Source: Craspedostauros australis
Lineage: Eukaryota; Bacillariophyta; Bacillariophyceae; Mastogloiales; Achnanthaceae
NCBI GenBank assembly: GCA_026770025.1
Contig: JAMXDE010000014.1
Coordinates: forward strand, 186,001-250,000
DNA length: 64,000 nt
Direction: 5' to 3'
Part shown: positions 40,929 to 51,643 of the stretch, in pieces
How the letters are laid out: every line of letters starts with the position of its first letter
Numbering within the stretch: the stretch's first letter is position 1
Program-made: the position numbers and the translations under genes
The notes under the pieces: generated by a model
Told to the model about the DNA's origin: nothing
Seen by the model: only the letters and a program-made list of their open reading frames with translations
The model's database searches: none

Positions 40929-42107
40929 CTACCTCGAAGCATCACGCTTTTGTGTCGATGCTGCCCTTGGTCTTGTTCGGAACGAGAACGCCGTCTCCAG
41001 CTCTGCCTCGAGCGACTGGAGCACTGGTATTTCATTTTGGGGCGGAGACAGGGATCGTTGCACCATGCCAACGTCTTCGTGACCTCCTGCCGTCGCTGAG
41101 TCCATGTACGTTGCAGCAGCGACAGTCATTCCTGCCCGTTCCTCACAAGGCTCCGCGTCGGTATCTGCCATGAAGTTGGTCCGGGGCGAGATGCAACGAT
41201 ACTTGAGCACTGTTGCACCCTCCTGACGAACAATATCCTGCGCCTGCAGCATCGACATCTCGTCATGCAGGACGTAGACGTTGTCATCAATCGTCGACAC
41301 GATCTGGTAGTCACAGTCGACGAGCTTCTTCGCCAGGAACTTCCTCAGGAAGGACACCTTGCAATCAGCACGCAGCGTCAGGAACGCCTTGTCGAGGGCA
41401 TCCACCTTCGTTTCCGTGGGATGCCGACGCAATTCGATTTCGATGAGAGGTGAGGTCTTTAGCACGGTTCGTTCCGGCCGCATCACGATGGGCGCTTCCT
41501 CGACGGGCGCAGGCTTGGGCGACTTTGCCTTCTTGCTGGCATGCCCGCCGTTCTTGCGCTGCTGATCCAGGAGGCTCCGCTTGCGTTGAATGGCGCGCTG
41601 CAGATGCACCATCTTGAGCGCATCCTGCTGCGACTGCAGGCTCTCCGTGGATTCCTCCTCGATGGCGTCGCTGCCCAGAACGTGCTTGACGATGGCATCG
41701 AACTTGGTGTCCGCCTTCAGCGCGCGACGCGAGGCGATGGGCTTGCGGCAGCTGGGGCATTCCTTGAGCCCCATCCGGACGCACTTGTGGATGCATTCCC
41801 CGCAGAAGCGATGCAAGCAGTTGCGCACGGCCGTTGTGTCCTTGAGGTAGCCGAGGCAGATGGCACAGCGGAATTCCGTGTTGAGCAGCTCCAGCGAGGC
41901 CCGGATGCGGCGGTCCAAGTTCTCGATCTTTCTGGGCGTGCGGAAGACCTCGAACATGGAGATCTCGTCTTCTCGGGCGGGTTCCAACCACTTGGACGAT
42001 GGGTGGATGGCGTACGTGTATCCACCTTCCGTGTCCCCGCCATGTTTGCCATCGCTCTTGCCTTTCGACTTGGCTTTGCCGCCTCCATCGCCCTGCACCT
42101 TCGTCAT
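40929..42107 (-). CDS. RING1/RNF2-like Polycomb E3 ligase (RING plus RAWUL), 392 aa
   Basis: From the ATG at 42107 (MTKVQGDGGGKAKSK) the RING finger lies at residues 81-120: C81, C84, C97, H99, C102, C105, C117 and C120 (C3HC4). It is preceded by RRIRASLELLNTEFR and followed by RKPIASRRALKADTKFDAIV. This is the RING1/RNF2 pattern (human: HRFC..CI, KECP.CRK.L.S.R.L..D..FDA). After a basic linker comes a RAWUL-type ubiquitin-like domain: IEIELRRHPTETKVDALDKA, FLTLRADCKVSFLRKFLAKK, MLQAQDIVRQEG. RING1 proteins monoubiquitinate histone H2A in PRC1. The frame is open to 42218, but that extension is only GCAAT repeats translated as ALHCIALHCI, so it is leader. Confidence 0.88.
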   Translation of the reverse strand: MTKVQGDGGGKAKSKGKSDGKHGGDTEGGYTYAIHPSSKWLEPAREDEISMFEVFRTPRKIENLDRRIRASLELLNTEFRCAICLGYLKDTTAVRNCLHRFCGECIHKCVRMGLKECPSCRKPIASRRALKADTKFDAIVKHVLGSDAIEEESTESLQSQQDALKMVHLQRAIQRKRSLLDQQRKNGGHASKKAKSPKPAPVEEAPIVMRPERTVLKTSPLIEIELRRHPTETKVDALDKAFLTLRADCKVSFLRKFLAKKLVDCDYQIVSTIDDNVYVLHDEMSMLQAQDIVRQEGATVLKYRCISPRTNFMADTDAEPCEERAGMTVAAATYMDSATAGGHEDVGMVQRSLSPPQNEIPVLQSLEAELETAFSFRTRPRAASTQKRDASR

Positions 42108-42130
42108 CGTTCCTTTCCTTTCCTTTGCGA

Positions 42131-42198
42131 TGCAATGCAATGCAATGCAATGCAATGCGATTGACTCGTATTTGTCGAGTTGAGTTGAGTTGAGTTGG
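42131..42198. repeat. Simple repeats in the RING1 5' leader
   Basis: Five GCAAT units at 42131-42158 and four GAGTT units at 42177-42198 lie 24-90 bp before the RING1-like start codon. Confidence 0.85.
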
Positions 42199-42946
42199 GC
42201 TGAATGGACACTCCCCAACCAGGATTCTGCGGACTGCGAAATGGACTTTCGTCGAAGGACCAGCCTTGGCTGTCGTTGTGTTTGGTTGGGTTGATGGGTT
42301 ATGTTCGCCTCTCTTTGTGTGCTCCTCTGCGATCACTGCCATGATGTGCGCAACAACAGAAACTCGTCTTTGGTTGCTGTTTCGAGATTTTCGCCTTTCT
42401 TGTTGTTGAGGCTAGAGAACTAAGATAGTCCCATTATTCGTGATCTCGGCACTAACCGGCGCGGAAATTGCGGGAAGGATCTGGTGATCTTGTCCATCTG
42501 CTGGTTGACATCTGCACAAGATTGAGACTATTCATACAAGCTCGTACAAGTACAAGTACAAATACGAGGTGCGAGTGCTATGCTATGCAGAGGGTGACAT
42601 GGATTCATTCAATGAATAACTGATGTTTGGGTTGCGTCTTCTCCTTCTCATGCTGCTGTTGTTGACCCTATTTCTGCCGTCTCTTTGTCTTGCTCTGCGA
42701 TAAGAAGAGACACCAGTGCCATGCATATTAGTACTCGTACATGCCATACACATAGCGATGTGGATTTGATGCCTGATTTCATTCCCAAACCATTGCTGCT
42801 TCCATCCATCCATCCATCTGCCCACCCATGTCTCCATCCATCCAGCCATTCATCAATCTTGTCATTCATTCATCCATTCATCCATCCATCCATCCATCCA
42901 TGAATCAGTGCATTCGTCCATGAATCCATTCCAATCCATCCCTACT
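42199..42946. other. Intergenic between RING1-like and RPB5 genes
   Basis: This is the promoter side of the RING1-like gene and the 3' side of RPB5. It holds CCAT-type tandem repeats at 42801-42903 and a CAAGTA repeat near 42545-42560. No gene is seen. Confidence 0.5.
42801..42903. repeat. CCAT microsatellite block
   Basis: Imperfect CATC/CATT tetranucleotide repeats end in an uninterrupted run of CATC at about 42872-42899. They lie just 3' of the RPB5 stop codon. Confidence 0.85.
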
Positions 42947-43624
42947 CTACATGCAAACTCGATACGTGACGTAACGCCCAGCTGTTTCGGAAGGACGAAT
43001 GATCTTGACGACCTCCCCACGTTTCATACCAAAGTATCTGGCGACCGGATCGTTGGTCTGGATGCGCGGCAGCTGCGTCTCCTTCAGTCTGTATCGTTTG
43101 AGAAGCTCCGCCTTCTCGTTGGGGGTGAGCACCTGATGCTCCGGCACCAACTGGTGCTGCGTGATGTCCACCAAAAGCTCCGTCTCCTTGAAATGTTCGA
43201 TCCGAAAGCTGTCGCTGAGCTCCTGCAGGGCCTGCTTGGCGAACGGCGTGATGTCCACCTTGAGCACCATGACGGCGTTCGTGACGGACTCCGACTTCAT
43301 GCGGTCGATGTACACCTTGATGGGTTTCACTCCGAGCTTCTCATCCTCCGGAAAGAAGACGAAGAGCTGGTTGCTCTCGTCATCGGCCTTCTCGACCAGG
43401 ATCGTCAGCGACTCTCTGCCGGGCGAGTCCCCGAACCTCGCCTTGAACGACGCCGGCGTCATCTCGCGCAGATCTCGCGGGACCATGTACCCGCGCTTGT
43501 CCAGCATGTTCGATATCGTTCGGAACACTCGGAATAGGCGGGCGGCTTCGGGGTTCAATCCTCCGCGGATGGATGGCGCCGCGATCGTGCCTGCGCTGTC
43601 ATCGGTTTCCATTGCGTCGGCCAT
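42947..43624 (-). CDS. RPB5: DNA-directed RNA polymerases I, II and III subunit RPB5 (RPABC1), 225 aa
   Basis: The N-terminal jaw domain begins ARLFRVFRTISNMLDKRGYM, with FPEDEKLGVKPIKVYIDRM in the middle. The C-terminal assembly domain is highly conserved: VPEHQVLTPNEKAELLKRY, LKETQLPRIQTNDPVARYFG, and KRGEVVKIIRPSETAGRYVT ending YRVCM. The length (225) is close to human RPB5 (210) with a short N-terminal extension. It is a shared subunit of all three nuclear RNA polymerases. It has no intron. Confidence 0.97.
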   Translation of the reverse strand: MADAMETDDSAGTIAAPSIRGGLNPEAARLFRVFRTISNMLDKRGYMVPRDLREMTPASFKARFGDSPGRESLTILVEKADDESNQLFVFFPEDEKLGVKPIKVYIDRMKSESVTNAVMVLKVDITPFAKQALQELSDSFRIEHFKETELLVDITQHQLVPEHQVLTPNEKAELLKRYRLKETQLPRIQTNDPVARYFGMKRGEVVKIIRPSETAGRYVTYRVCM

Positions 43625-44499
43625 TCTTCAATCTTCTTCTTTTTGTTGTTGTTTCGGTTGCTTCAAGTGTCGACGTTATTGTGTGGTGGTTACAGCGGTA
43701 GTTGCAGTGGTGGTAACGACAGCAATTGCGATGATGTGCATCGATGGCAATGGTGATGGCTATGGCGTGCTGCGGTTGCCTGGACCTGCATTGTGTTGTG
43801 CCGTGCCAATCGCAAGGGTTGTTTGTTGTGTCTCCAGTTTTTGGCATTTCGTTGGCCACATCCGCTCACTTTCGATTGATTGGGGTCCATGGACGGATGG
43901 GTGGACAGACAGAACGAGTGCGGGTTTCGAGGAAGTCTAAAGCAACCGAAGATAGACAGAGAGCAGTCGTTTGCGTGATACCTTGCTGTAGCATTCTTCA
44001 TCCATTCAGGCAGGGAAGAAACAACGTGTACCAAATGCATATCGCAGAGAATGAAGTCACGATAGCACTAGTTGCAGAGTTTTGGCCCGCTTTGTACACT
44101 GGTTTGCTCCAAACTGGTTGCTGTTGGGAGTAACGGCGCTTGTGTATTTAGAGCTACTTCATGCTGTCTCTCCAATATGTCTTCGACATCATGGGGAACG
44201 GATCCTATGTGGTGAAACACCAATCACAACACATTGTCAAACATCATCAGCTATGTTTTGTTGTGATGGAATGGTTGCGTGGCTGGAATACTCAAAAAGT
44301 GTTTTGTGCCTTGCTCCTTGCGTACATGTGGTATCAATCTGGGTACTCTCCACGTCCCCCAACATAAAAAGCTGGCTGCAAACACCAAACTCAGCACAAT
44401 ACTACTAAGACAACAATGGAGAAGCATGCCAAACCTTGTCAAGAGTCGTCGAACGGCATCAACGGAACTGAAACAACCAGCAATCCAATGCAAAACCCA
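43625..44499. other. RPB5 upstream region, no supportable gene
   Basis: This region is rich in short GTT and GGT repeats near 43690-43730. A small frame at 44161-44367 and a 43-codon frame from 44415 have no recognisable domain and may belong to decayed repeat DNA. Confidence 0.45.
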
Positions 44500-45012
44500 A
44501 TCACAAAGGTGGAACTGCCATGGGATTATTGGTTGATGGGCAAGTGAGGCTATTGACAAGTTCTGCTCATGGATACTCTTGCGATTCCGGAAGAAAGCGA
44601 TGGTTGATACAATTCTGTCCACTAATTCATTTCGTTTGTTGGCAAGTTCCGCTCACGGAAGCCTATGATCGTGGAAGACAGTGTTGGTTGATAGTCATTC
44701 GTTTGCTATTTCATTATGTTGGCACTCTGATCCTCTTGGTGTCCGTTCTCTTGCCCAATGCTCTTGGCATGTTTGTTTGTCTTGTAGATTGGGTCATCTG
44801 ACTATGAGGCGGCATGTGAGATGCTCTCTCACTGCTCTTCATATTCTCTCTCTCTCACTATTGTGTGCTTGAGCAACACAACACTCCACGTTCAATGCAT
44901 ACTCTGCATTTGACACTTTGTTTATTCACTACTGGTTCCTACTCCACAAGTACTTTTCATTTGAACTTCACCTCTTGTATCCATGATCTTGATGCCCTTT
45001 GGTCATCTGATC
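44500..45012 (-). repeat. Dispersed repeat R1, copy 1
   Basis: The stretch about 44636-45012 is the reverse complement, with divergence, of about 58820-59220. Examples are TTGGTTGATAGTCATTCGTTTGC (44688 onward) and CACTACTGGTTCCTACTCCA. The homology stops at 45012, exactly where a TG-starting candidate LTR begins. Inside it, two related stretches (about 44555-44640 and 44643-44730) look like an internal duplication. It is probably an old LTR-retroelement remnant. Confidence 0.65.
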
Positions 45013-45521
45013 TGTTAGATTGCAATTCGGTTAGTTGGGATTGTTGCCACACAGCTTCATTTTTGGGTGATCAAATCAAAATAGAAGGGTGAGGTGGGTT
45101 GTTTGTTGTGTTTGTGTTGTGTTATAATGATAGTGTTGTATATGATTGTTGTCTCTGAGTATGGAGTGGGTGGGTATTGTGAGATGATAATGGATGATTT
45201 GTAACTTGTGATTGTTTTTTAGTGTGATGTACGTGGTTTGCTTGTGATGAATGTGATGGAAATGGAGAATGATGGATTATTGATGTGAGTAGGAAAGCAC
45301 GAGGTGGATTTCGTTCCGATGAACATGTGACGAAAAATGTATCGAAGCGTGTTCATGGGTTTTGGTGGCGAAGTCTGTCCTTCTGGGTTCTTCTTTTTCA
45401 CTGGGATACCATCGACATGGCAGTGAATTGTGACAGGCCCTCTTCTCGTCAATCATGCCAATTGTAAGGGAGTAGGGGAATCACTGGTGTAACTCTCATA
45501 CCTTGTATATAGAGATAAACA
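45013..45521 (+). repeat. Candidate 5' LTR of the decayed Copia element
   Basis: The sequence from TGTTAGATTGC (45013) to GATAAACA (45521), 509 bp, has TG...CA ends and lies upstream of the Gag gene. It begins where the R1 homology breaks. Ten bases further, TGGTATCATC at 45531 begins like the common initiator-Met primer site (TGGTATCA). I found no second copy downstream of the element, so this rests on context. Confidence 0.45.
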
Positions 45522-45961
45522 TACTGGATATGGTATCATCATTGTGATTCAAGTATCTCATGTTGGTTTCTTGGGCTTGGTCCATGTTGATGTGGTGTTT
45601 GTTTCGGTTTCAAGAGTTGCGGTAAATGCAACTGTGATACAATGTTCACAGAAGTGCACTGATGCACACATGGATACAATGACGTCACAGGAGGAAAGAA
45701 GGATTGGTGGTACATCCACGTTCTAATTTAGGTGTGTATAGCAGTGTGCTGATACATGTGCTCGTACTGAGTGAAAGATCGTGTACCTTGTCGCCACATC
45801 CGTGCTTCTCAACGTGGATCGAAACATCGACACACACACGCCGCAAAACTCACACGACGAAGCACGCCCTGTCCCAGCGGAGATTTCTGTCACAATCCTG
45901 TGTCTTGTTTCCCTTTTGACTTCTGCACTCCAACAACACTCTGAACAAGAACGACACCGTC

Positions 45962-47443
45962 ATGTTGACCAAAAGCAACGAGATTTGCAACTACCTCACC
46001 AACACCATGAGCTTTACCAAAGCCGACATTGGCAAGGCGTTCAGCGTACAGGGGTTGAATACATTCGACGACCTTCTGATGTTCTCCGATGATGACCTGC
46101 AAAATCTTTGCGACCGTATCCGTAAAGGAAGCGGTCTCGTCACCAACCCAGCCCAAACATTGGGAAACCGCTCCACTACGCCGGCGCAAATCAAGGGCCC
46201 TGGCGTCACCATCGGATGGATGCATGAACTAAAGCTCCGAAAGCTCCGTTACGCACAATTCCACTTCGATCGTATCCAGCATTCTTTCTTGGCTGCCGAA
46301 GTGCCGATGGAACGTCTCAACGCCCTCTGGTCCCTTTTCGAAGAGGAAGTCCGCACAAAGGACTCACCATCCATGGACCTGACCGAGCCCCTCACCCATG
46401 TGGACAATGTCCGCGAGACCCTCGAGGACATCGCCAACTACCTTGAGAATACACTTGGGGCGATCGACACGCCCTTGTCATACATCATCCGCGAGAACCC
46501 ACTAAAGCCAGAGAACAGAACACCAGCTGTCAATACCCCATTCAGCACTCTGTCCCTCAAGAAGGAATTGATTGACAGAGTTGCGCTCACAGGCCTCAAA
46601 CATAAGGCCAAAAATGCTGCTGTGTGGCAGGTCATCTGCCATGTGACTCATGGTGGTCCAGCATGGAACTGGGTGCAAGGCAACGAGCGGTCCCAAGATG
46701 GACGTGCCGTGTATCTTACACTCCAAGAGCATTGCCGCGGCGACTCATACCAGGTCCGAACCAAGGCAACTGCAACCAGCGTCATCAACAACACCTTCTA
46801 CGAAGGCAAGTCACGCAACTTCACATTCGAAACATACACCCAACGCCTGAACTCTGCCTTCGAAGACATGGCTGCATGTGGTGAACTGCTTGTCGAGGAC
46901 GCCAAAGTCCGTCACCTGATGCATGGCATTCGTGTGCCACACCTAACCACCGCGTGTGACGCTATCATGCTCAACGAAAGCATCCGTACCAGCTTCCCCA
47001 CCACCGTGAACGCACTCAGCGAAGTGATCGGCCGAAAACAGGCATCGACTCCCACTCGTCATATCTCGTCCATGGGGCGTAACAACAACAGCGGCGATCG
47101 AGGCGGTCATTACCGAGCCAACAAACCAGGACGTGGAGATCAAGGACGGACCAAACAATACAATCCCAACATGGTCATCACCGACTGTCACTATCTTCCT
47201 GAGGAGTGGGCAGTCATATCGTCCGCCCAAAAGGCACGCGCATTGGAGTTGCGCAGCGCACGTGACAAACGTCGCGGTGTGATGTCTGTTGGCCGGGGCA
47301 GTCCACCCAAACGCCCGCGAGAGGACACAGATGGCCACTATGGGCCTCCAACCCCACCAAACCAGAACAACAACACTGGTACAAACCAAACGGCTGGTAT
47401 TGGCTCCATGATGTCTCGTCGTAACCAAAACAACCGCTCCTGA
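45962..47443 (+). CDS. Gag protein of the decayed Copia element, 493 aa
   Basis: This is an open frame with the Gag fold features of diatom Copia elements: a helical N-terminus (GKAFSVQGLNTFDDLLMFSD), a capsid-like region with NTFYEGKSRNFTFETYTQRL, and a basic C-terminus containing CHYLPEEWAVISSAQKARAL. There is no CCHC zinc knuckle. It ends at a TGA (47441-47443), after which the same frame runs straight into the protease, so the two were probably one polyprotein or are linked by readthrough. Confidence 0.8.
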   Translation: MLTKSNEICNYLTNTMSFTKADIGKAFSVQGLNTFDDLLMFSDDDLQNLCDRIRKGSGLVTNPAQTLGNRSTTPAQIKGPGVTIGWMHELKLRKLRYAQFHFDRIQHSFLAAEVPMERLNALWSLFEEEVRTKDSPSMDLTEPLTHVDNVRETLEDIANYLENTLGAIDTPLSYIIRENPLKPENRTPAVNTPFSTLSLKKELIDRVALTGLKHKAKNAAVWQVICHVTHGGPAWNWVQGNERSQDGRAVYLTLQEHCRGDSYQVRTKATATSVINNTFYEGKSRNFTFETYTQRLNSAFEDMAACGELLVEDAKVRHLMHGIRVPHLTTACDAIMLNESIRTSFPTTVNALSEVIGRKQASTPTRHISSMGRNNNSGDRGGHYRANKPGRGDQGRTKQYNPNMVITDCHYLPEEWAVISSAQKARALELRSARDKRRGVMSVGRGSPPKRPREDTDGHYGPPTPPNQNNNTGTNQTAGIGSMMSRRNQNNRS

Positions 47444-49852
47444 TCGTGGCATGGTGGGAACCGACAGATCACATCTGTCAGTCATACCCCATCACCTGAC
47501 ACACCGCAAGCAGAGCTTGACTCGCATGCTGACACATGTTGCTTTGGCAACACAGCGTATATTGTGCACACCACGAACCAGACTGTGACTGCAACCCCAT
47601 ATATTGGCTAACTTGGGAACATCGATAACGTGCCAATCGTCACGGCAGCGATAGCATATGATGATCCCGTTACATACCAAACAATGTTCTTTTCTTTCCG
47701 CAATCGATCTACTTTCCTCGTTTTGAGCACCCGTTATTGTGCCCAAATCAGATGCGAGCTGCTGGTGTTGTTATTAATGATGTTCCATTACTCATGATCC
47801 ATGAGGATGAACGGAAACCGGAGGATCACTCAGTGATCGCCTCCCATGACAACTTCCACATCCTGCTCCGACTACGTGGTACCATATCGTACTTCCACAC
47901 ACGAAAACCAACATGACAAGAAGTCCAGTCGGATCACGACTGTGTCCACATCATGATGACACAGGAGTCTACCTGGGATCCAGGGTGCTGGTCGTCAGGG
48001 AACGACAAGGACGCCATCAGAACAACCGCCCCGTCAACACCACCGCGTCCGTGTTGCCAACAATCATACGAGACATCAAGGCAGTCGGCAGTACTCAGTC
48101 CTCCGATCGAAAGGGGACAATCATGCCTGAGGCATTGGCGCGACGTTGGCGCATTGGCGTTGACGCGGCTACTCGGACGCTACAGGTCACAACACACATG
48201 GCTGTGCGCGACTTCCGCAATTCGACAGGCACGCGGCGACTCAATCTGTATGCCATGCAACTGCGCTATCGTCGCTTGAACACACAAGTATATGCTGACA
48301 CAATGCACATAAAAACGAAATCAATCCATGGCAAAAAATGTGCGATGATATATTGCATGCCATTCCACTGGGTTCGTGTGTATCCGATGACGGAACGCAA
48401 GAACGCACACCTCACCCTTGACAAAAAGTTTCGAGATCACGGCATTCCCCACACAATCATACCCGACAACGCGAAAGAACTCGTGGCCGGCGAGTTCCGC
48501 CGTAAACTGCACAAGGCGCAAGTGTCCATCCGCCCAATCGAGGCGTACACACACAACCAAAACCGCGCGGAGGCAACCATCTGCGAGCTACGTTGCCACT
48601 ATCGTTGCTTGATGACCTCCACCAATACGCCCGAGTATCTGTGGGACTACTGCTTTGAATACTGTGCGGAGATCCGAAGCCACACAGCGCTATCTGTATA
48701 CGATCTGCATGGAAAAACGCCCGCCACGATCCTATCAGGCAACACAGCCGACATCTCACACATTGCTGAATTTGCGTGGTTTGACTTTGTCTGGTACATC
48801 AATATACAAGATGCCTCCATGAACGTGAAGCAACTTGGACGCTATCTGGGACCAAGTTGTTCCGTCGGCGAGGCCATGTGCTCGTACATACTCCCCGCCA
48901 ATGGCATTGTTGTCTCCAAATCCTCTGTCTTGCCTCTCTCACATGATGATACAAATGATGGCGTCCTACAACAGAAACAAACCGACTTCATGACAAAACT
49001 GAGCACCAAATGGAACAAACGCATGGAAGGCATGGTACCAGAAGACGACGGCAACGAAGTTGATGACACCGCTGCCAATATCGCCTACCTACAGAACACA
49101 GAACCATTTGAATCCATCGTCGAACCCGAAGACGTATCCAGCAAGGTGTACGACCGTTACATCACGGCTAAGGTTGTCCTGCCAACAGGGGACGAGATGC
49201 GCTACAGCACTGTAAAACGGAGGAAACGCGACGCAGATGGCAACCTCATCGGCCATTCACATGACAATCCGATGCTTGATACATCATGCTATGAAGTTGA
49301 GTTCCTTGACAGGCATCAGGAAGCATTCAGCGCTAACCAAATCGCAGAAAACGGCTACGCTCACGTCGACAACGACGGTTACGAGACCATCCTCATGAAA
49401 GAAATCGTTGACCATAAACGCTTACCCTCTGTCTCTTTTGCTTCTCACAAAACGAAATCCACGAAAGGATGGAAACTGTGCATACGATGGAAAGACGGAT
49501 TGACCTCATGGATATACCTGCGCGACGCGAAGGAGGCAGATCCTGCCCGTGTGGCTGAATACGCGGAAGCAAACCTGCTCACCAATGAACCAGCATTCAA
49601 GTGGTGGGTGCCACACACCCTTTGCAAACAACAGAGCATCATCATGGCGACGAAACGGAGACAAGTGCGCAAACAATAGATGTTCGGCGTTGCTCTACCG
49701 ACCTCCGTACGGCATGCGCTGGCCATTGATGCGGAGACAGGCACGGACATGTGGCGCAAGGCGATCGAAAAAGAGATGAAAGCCGTTCGCCCTGCCTTCG
49801 ACATCAAAGAGGCCGACACTCCCAATCCGGTTGGACACCAATACATGGAGTG

Positions 49853-50539
49853 AGTTAGGATTCGGGCGTAGTCGGCGCGAATCGGTGGAAGATGTCTCTT
49901 GGATCTGCCGGCTTCGGGATAGCCATGTGATGCAGTTCAAGAGAGGTGTACTGTTTGAAGAGTTGTTACTGTAACGATGAGTAGAAGAGTGCTTTGTAGC
50001 TAATCCTTGTCTGTGTTTATTATGAGTTAGCTTGTAGTGTTAGTAGGGTGAAGAAACGATGCCACACAACTTGGCAAGACCCTGCACTGATGTACTTGGT
50101 TCAGTGCTTGCAGATAGGTGATCATAACAGTGCCTTGCTCTCCATACATGTAGATACATTGTAGTATAGGCCATGACGCATGTTGGTGACAGTCATGAAG
50201 CAGTGGCTGTGGCTGGAGCTGACCCTCGGATTCCATTGTTCGAGTTGAAGCAAGTTGGATACACACGTTGAGACTACGGCATTGATGCAGTAGTCGTCAG
50301 CATGAAGGGAATCGAGGTATGTTGTAGTAAGAGGATCTGAGGAGCATATAGTTCCCAAGGTGAGGTGTGAGTCAGGTTGGTCATGCTTGAGTCATGATGG
50401 ATTCGTGAATGGAGGAGAGAAAGGAGGAGAAAAGATTTGGTGGTCGATCAAGTCGGAAGATTTCGCGCCAAAACAAGAATTTCTTCAATTGGATTGATAC
50501 CGTGTCCGGTAATAGTCTGTCCCTTATTGAATCTCAACT
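49853..50539 (-). mobile_element. Solo LTR of the AG...CT family, inserted in the RT region
   Basis: This is a 687-bp copy of the LTR at 59963-60650, same orientation, highly similar by eye. The ends are AGTTAGGATTC and GAATCTCAACT. It is flanked by the 5-bp duplication GAGTG (49848-49852 and 50540-50544). The pol codons on either side are in the same frame (M-E-C-H-M across the site), which confirms the borders. Confidence 0.93.
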
Positions 50540-51114
50540 GAGTGCCACATGATCTTCGCCGTGAAAGTCGATCTCACACGCAAAGCACGATTGGTGGTGG
50601 GCGGCCACATGACAGAGGCACCAGCGGCCATCACCTATGCGAGTGTGGTGTCACGCAAAAGCATGCGCATTGCATTCATGATTGCCGCACTCAATGACCT
50701 CAACATACTGGCTGCCGACGTCCAAAACGCATAGTTGAACGCACTGTGCAGAGAACAAATATACACGCGATGCGGGCCCGAGTTCAGGTCCGATCAAGGC
50801 AAGATCGCTGTCATCTGTCGGGCCTTGTATGGTCTGAAGTCCAGCGGAGCCGCTTGGCGAGCGCATCTGGCTGAGACACTGCGCGATTCGATGGGATACA
50901 CATCCTGCCGCGCTGATAGCCACATCTGGATGAAACCAACAGTGGCGAGCGATGGGTCAGAGTATTATGAATACATGCTTGTGTATACAGACGACATCTT
51001 TGCGGTGTCCAAACAACCCCAGCGCATCCTAGATGCAATCGGCTCACACTTCTTCCTCAAACCGAGTTCCATCGGCCCTCCTACTACTTACCTTGGCTCC
51101 ACTATCGCGCCATA

Positions 51115-51643
51115 TATTAGCACACTGCTTTATTCACCTGATTTGTTTTCTGATTAGTCTGTCCTGGTATGTGCTGAAACGATGCTTTCCTCAGACACAT
51201 GATTTTCGGCATAAGGGAAACACTAGAGAGAACGTCAGAGATTCGGTCTGGCCACCACCCGGCAAACATGTGATGTCCAATTCGACCTTATATACCTCCC
51301 AACTAAACCCGAAATGACACCACCTCTGACAGCCTCAAGCATCATCGATGGAATGTGGAATCGACAGAGCCATGGAATGGTGATGAGTGACGTCGACACA
51401 GGAGACATCATTGCCACATCATGGGTCATCTCCACATCAGAACAAGATTGCAGAGGTGCAATGACCGAGAGCTGTTCTTGAAGACAGCATCATGAGATAC
51501 AACTCAGTGAAGATAACATAGAACCAGAAGTCACTCAACCCAATCAGTGTGTTCACTACACCAGCTCACCACCATCATCCTGAAAGGCTTGATCTCTCTT
51601 GAAAGACTCGTGTGATTTTGCTGTGTACAATAACTAGATAACA
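51115..51643. mobile_element. Solo LTR of a fourth family, inserted in the RT region
   Basis: This 529-bp sequence starts TATTAGCACACTG (probably from TGTTAG by one change) and ends AGATAACA. It is flanked by the 5-bp duplication CCATA (51110-51114 and 51644-51648). The pol frame is the same on both sides (A-P-Y-H-I-D). The middle part (CCTCCCAACTAAACCC, TCATCGATGGAATGTG) is related to 58666-58830. Confidence 0.85.

Noticed and set aside
42108..42218. A longer N-terminus of the RING1-like protein.
   Set aside because: It translates GCAAT and GAGTT microsatellites, so it is a 5' leader.
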